IMG/VR virus record: IMGVR_UViG_3300035670_000198
Location: 1-63,922 of that record
Strand: one strand, 5' to 3'
Origin: a virus
Length of the DNA stretch: 63,922 bases
Shown: piece by piece, positions 61,675-63,922 of the stretch
How the letters are laid out: each line of letters opens with the position of its first letter
How positions within the stretch are numbered: the stretch's first letter is position 1
Translations under genes and position numbers: made by a program
Notes under the pieces: generated by a model
Told to the model about the DNA's origin: nothing
Databases searched by the model: none
What the model saw: only the letters and a program-made list of their open reading frames with translations

Positions 61675-62897
61675 TAGTATCCCTGAGCGATAAGTTCTTT
61701 ATGCATAATCTCAACTTCTTTGAATCGCAATTGCATTGAAACTTCTACTGGCGCGCCATCTTTAAAGGCAGACCATTGGCCAGTACTTCCATAATTGACA
61801 TCAATTCCTTGGAGCACACAGGTTGATAATTTCGGCAAGTATGGATTTCGCCCCCCACCAACTGAAAATTCAATCTCAAATTCTGATGGTGGAATAAAAT
61901 AACGACCGCTATTTGTTGTTGGCACTTCTGGTGCTGCAAAAAAGCGAATAGTTTTTATAATTTCATGAATTGTATCTGTTTCTTGTTGATTGCGGGGAGC
62001 AAATTTGAAATCAAACATAAATTCTCTGTTTTGAATATTCTTGAACAGCAATTCAACTTGAGGGTTGAGCGCAACGCCCGCAGAAAACAAAAGAACATCA
62101 GTTATTCCTGCACCAAAGTTTCCTGTTTTCTCAGCAATTGCTCCACCAGCTTCAGCAAGTGCACCAGCCTTTGTATCTGCTGAAGCAACGCCACCTCCAC
62201 CCAATCCCAGATTGCCACCGTTTTTAGCAATTCCGATAGCGTCTGCAATCGACTCACCAGCAGAAGCAACTAAACCTGCTCTACCTAAAGCCGCCGTCAA
62301 ACTAACTTGGTCATAATCATTCACTTGTTGCATTGTGACTGTATCTGGCATATACAATGTTATAGATGCTGCGGCTCTTTTTGTCTTACGACCAAGGTTG
62401 ATCGAACTTACAATTGCGCCAGAAGCGATGCCGCCCAACGCAGAGCCGAAGGCACCAGCTGCAGCCTGTCCACCCTCTCTATAGGCACCTCTTATATCTC
62501 CCTCCGCCAATTCTCCAATAATTCCTCCAGCGGCGTCTGCAAACTTTTCGATTCCACCCAACAGAGCTAGTCCTGCTGCGACTCCAAAAGAACCTCCAGC
62601 TGAAAATGGATCAATACTACCTGCACCACTTCTAGAGGCGCGGTTCTGGTCAGCAGTAGATTGACCTGCCGCACCGACTGCAGTCTGAACTTGATACGAA
62701 GATTTCTGCTGTATACATGGAGTCAACTTTATATAATGTAGTCTTTTTCCACTATTACCAACTTCTGATGGGAATCTTAGATCTTTAAAATCATAATTAC
62801 TACTTTCTAATTTTCTTTGCTCACCACTTGGATCTCTGGTGATCACTGGTTGCGCATTTCTTTTTGCGTCTGTTGGAGATGCTTGTTGATTTGCCAT
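61674..62897 (-). CDS. 48: baseplate tail-tube cap protein gp48
   Basis: The 407 residues correspond to T4 gp48 (364 aa), which caps the hub and starts the tail tube together with gp54. The C-terminal 150 residues carry the conserved tube-fold portion (NREFMFDFKFAPRNQQETDTIHEIIKTIRFFAAPE, FEIEFSVGG, VSMQLRFKEVEIMHKELI). The central 100-250 region is Gly/Ala-rich with helices that look membrane-like (AAGLALLGGIEKFADAAGG, AAAGAFGSALGGIASGAIVSS). It is the first minus-strand gene. No T4-type gp54 is seen next to it. Confidence 0.85.
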   Translation of the reverse strand: MANQQASPTDAKRNAQPVITRDPSGEQRKLESSNYDFKDLRFPSEVGNSGKRLHYIKLTPCIQQKSSYQVQTAVGAAGQSTADQNRASRSGAGSIDPFSAGGSFGVAAGLALLGGIEKFADAAGGIIGELAEGDIRGAYREGGQAAAGAFGSALGGIASGAIVSSINLGRKTKRAAASITLYMPDTVTMQQVNDYDQVSLTAALGRAGLVASAGESIADAIGIAKNGGNLGLGGGGVASADTKAGALAEAGGAIAEKTGNFGAGITDVLLFSAGVALNPQVELLFKNIQNREFMFDFKFAPRNQQETDTIHEIIKTIRFFAAPEVPTTNSGRYFIPPSEFEIEFSVGGGRNPYLPKLSTCVLQGIDVNYGSTGQWSAFKDGAPVEVSMQLRFKEVEIMHKELIAQGY

Positions 62898-62907
62898 CGA
62901 GTAGCCC

Positions 62908-62915
62908 TATAAATA
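62908..62915 (+). promoter_or_regulatory. late promoter TATAAATA for gene 4 (plus strand)
   Basis: This is an exact T4 late consensus on the plus strand, in the 23-bp divergent gap between genes 48 and 4. Only 5 bases separate it from the gene 4 ATG, so the mRNA would begin at about the start codon. Confidence 0.75.
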
Positions 62916-62920
62916 GTTGT

Positions 62921-63355
62921 ATGGCTTATAGTGGTAAATTTAGTCCTAAAAATACCAATAAATATTTAGGTGACCCAACGAACATCTGGTATCGTAGTCT
63001 GTGGGAGCGCCGAGTTATGGTGCACCTAGACGAAAATCCAAATGTAGTTGAATGGTCTAATGAAGAAATTGTAATACCATATTTATCACCTGTCGACAAT
63101 CGCTGGCATCGCTATTTCCCAGACTTCTTTGTTCGTGTTTTGAATAGAAATGGAATGAAAGAGGCGATGATTCTAGAAGTAAAACCTAAGAGTCAGTCTC
63201 AGCCTCCCGTGAAAAAGTCTAAAATCACTCGGAAGTATATCAACGAAGTAATGACTTGGGGTGTGAATGAGGCGAAATGGAAAGCAGCCGACGTATATTG
63301 TAACGAAAGGGGATGGAAGTTTAGAGTCATCACCGAGGAACATCTAGGAATCTAA
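62921..63355 (+). CDS. 4: head completion nuclease gp4
   Basis: From the ATG at 62921 the protein has 144 residues, against 150 for T4 gp4 (gp50/65), the small head-completion protein. Typical segments are YSGKFSPKNTNKYLGDPTNIWYRSLWERRVMVHLDENPNVVEWSNEEIVIPY, and the nuclease-like core RYFPDFFVRVLNRNGMKEAMILEVKPKSQ, with the D...ExK arrangement of PD-(D/E)xK enzymes (Asp92, Glu109, Lys111 by my count). Upstream in-frame codons to 62864 run into gene 48 and are rejected. It is the first gene of the rightward transcript. Confidence 0.94.
   Translation: MAYSGKFSPKNTNKYLGDPTNIWYRSLWERRVMVHLDENPNVVEWSNEEIVIPYLSPVDNRWHRYFPDFFVRVLNRNGMKEAMILEVKPKSQSQPPVKKSKITRKYINEVMTWGVNEAKWKAADVYCNERGWKFRVITEEHLGI
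62963..62969 (-). promoter_or_regulatory. late promoter CTAAATA for gene 48 and the baseplate operon
   Basis: CTAAATA on the minus strand lies inside the first codons of gene 4 and 66 bp before the gene 48 ATG. The predicted leader carries AGGG near the start codon. The divergent promoters therefore overlap, with each transcript reading through the other's promoter. Confidence 0.6.
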
Positions 63356-63906
63356 TGTCAACTTCTCTTTTTGATAAGGTCTCCTCTCAACTTCGAGCCC
63401 AAGGCATTCAGCCAAGAACATCTGCGGCTCAGGCTTGGCTTCGAGAGAAGATCACAGCCCTACGAATTCCGACCAATCGTTCTAATATCCTCAACGATGC
63501 AAAGAGAGTTTCAGGTAAAACTTTCGTTGGTAGAATGTATTTCTACCACTACGAGCCCAAACTGAAGGACGTCTTACCTGTATGGGACAAGTTTCCTCTC
63601 GTGATTCCGATGGAGACGTACTCTGATGGCTTCCTAGCCATGAACCTACACTACCTGGATCCATACAATCGATTGGCTCTTCTCAACAGACTCTACGATT
63701 TCGCAAACAACGATAAATATGATGACACGACTCGCCTAAATTTGTCATATGATCTGCTGGCGTCGTCGAGACGATACAAGTTATTTGAACCTTGCATAAA
63801 GCGATATCTTTTGAGTCACATTCGTTCTTCTATCATTTATATCGAGCCAGATAACTGGGAAACTGCTATATTCCTACCAACCGAAAAGATGATCTATAAG
63901 AAATAA
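63355..63906 (+). CDS. conserved phage protein of unknown function next to gp4
   Basis: The 183-residue product begins LFDKVSSQLRAQGIQPRTSAAQAWLREKI, continues with a short basic loop, then GRMYFYHYEPKLKDVLPVWDKFPLVIPMETYSDGFLAMNLHYLDPYNRLALLNRLYD. This pattern recurs in T4-like and larger phages near baseplate and head-completion genes, but I know no confirmed function. The C-terminal third (YLLSHIRSSIIYIEPDNWETAIFLPTEKM) is mixed. It overlaps gene 4 by one base (TAATG), so the two are translated together. Confidence 0.85.
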   Translation: MSTSLFDKVSSQLRAQGIQPRTSAAQAWLREKITALRIPTNRSNILNDAKRVSGKTFVGRMYFYHYEPKLKDVLPVWDKFPLVIPMETYSDGFLAMNLHYLDPYNRLALLNRLYDFANNDKYDDTTRLNLSYDLLASSRRYKLFEPCIKRYLLSHIRSSIIYIEPDNWETAIFLPTEKMIYKK

Positions 63907-63922
63907 TGTTCAAAGTATCCGA
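63906..63922 (+). CDS. start of the next rightward gene (partial, cut by window edge)
   Basis: An ATG overlaps the preceding stop (TAATG), the same coupling as in the gene before. Only about five codons (MFKVS) are visible, so no product can be named. Confidence 0.5.

Noticed and set aside
62864-62920. Longer start for gene 4
   Set aside because: The extra codons are antisense to gene 48 and include the promoter; the gp4 family begins at MAYSGKF.
1-63922. tRNA genes, insertion sequences, integrase or attachment sites
   Set aside because: Intergenic gaps are nearly all under 120 bp, and none shows a cloverleaf, terminal inverted repeats or recombinase genes.

Overview
This window is the virion structural and morphogenesis block of a T4-like contractile-tailed phage. 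It has the layout seen in cyanophages and related marine or aquatic T4-like phages. The support is an unbroken run of recognisable T4 orthologues (baseplate 48, 53, 27, 5, 25, 6, 7-like and 8; neck and tail 13, 14, 15, 18 and 19; terminase 16 and 17; head 20, 67, 68-like, 21, 22 and 23; then a gp3-like protein and uvsY) and T4-type late promoters (TATAAATA or CTAAATA). No vertex gene 24 follows 23. The gene 5 product has no lysozyme domain. No tRNA, integrase, transposon or CRISPR array was seen. The host cannot be deduced from the sequence.

Nearly all genes lie on the minus strand, so transcription runs right to left. At 62.9 kb there is a divergent point: gene 4 and a conserved unknown gene run rightward from a TATAAATA promoter, and the minus-strand late run starts with gene 48. 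From 62.9 to 48.5 kb are baseplate hub and wedge genes. From 48.5 to 39.7 kb are two very large virion proteins, a small coiled-coil protein and a fibre protein. From 39.6 to 20.1 kb is a large accessory region. From 20.1 to 17.4 kb are the neck genes 13, 14 and 15, and from 17.4 to 12.1 kb are two more collagen-like fibres and two small lectin-like proteins (PA14, LamG). From 12.1 to 1.4 kb are 16, 17, 18, 19, 20, 67, 68-like, a small basic protein, 21, 22 and 23, closed by a strong terminator. After that come a coiled-coil protein, the gp3-like protein and uvsY.

The accessory region is the striking part. Fibre genes alternate with genes for enzymes that could modify protein. In transcription order it holds: a Tyr-Asn repeat fibre ending in a Hedgehog/intein (Hint) domain; a second Tyr-Asn repeat protein that looks like the missing C-terminal half of that fibre; a 2-oxoglutarate/Fe(II) oxygenase homologue that has lost its distal iron histidine; a glycosyltransferase resembling the Skp1-hydroxyproline GlcNAc-transferase family; a third Tyr-Asn repeat fibre; an intact prolyl-hydroxylase-like oxygenase; two paralogous unknown proteins; a small beta domain; a 1883-residue collagen-like fibre; a GT4 glycosyltransferase; a putative transferase; a third jelly-roll dioxygenase-like protein; and a GT2-like glycosyltransferase. 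My main inference is a phage-encoded hydroxylation-plus-glycosylation pathway acting on its own collagen-like or Tyr-Asn repeat fibres, with Hint-mediated processing of one fibre. This is inferred from families and gene order and is not shown directly by the sequence.

Late-promoter cores often overlap the stop codon of the gene upstream, and many genes are joined by TAATG or ATGA overlaps. This fits strong translational coupling inside short late operons.
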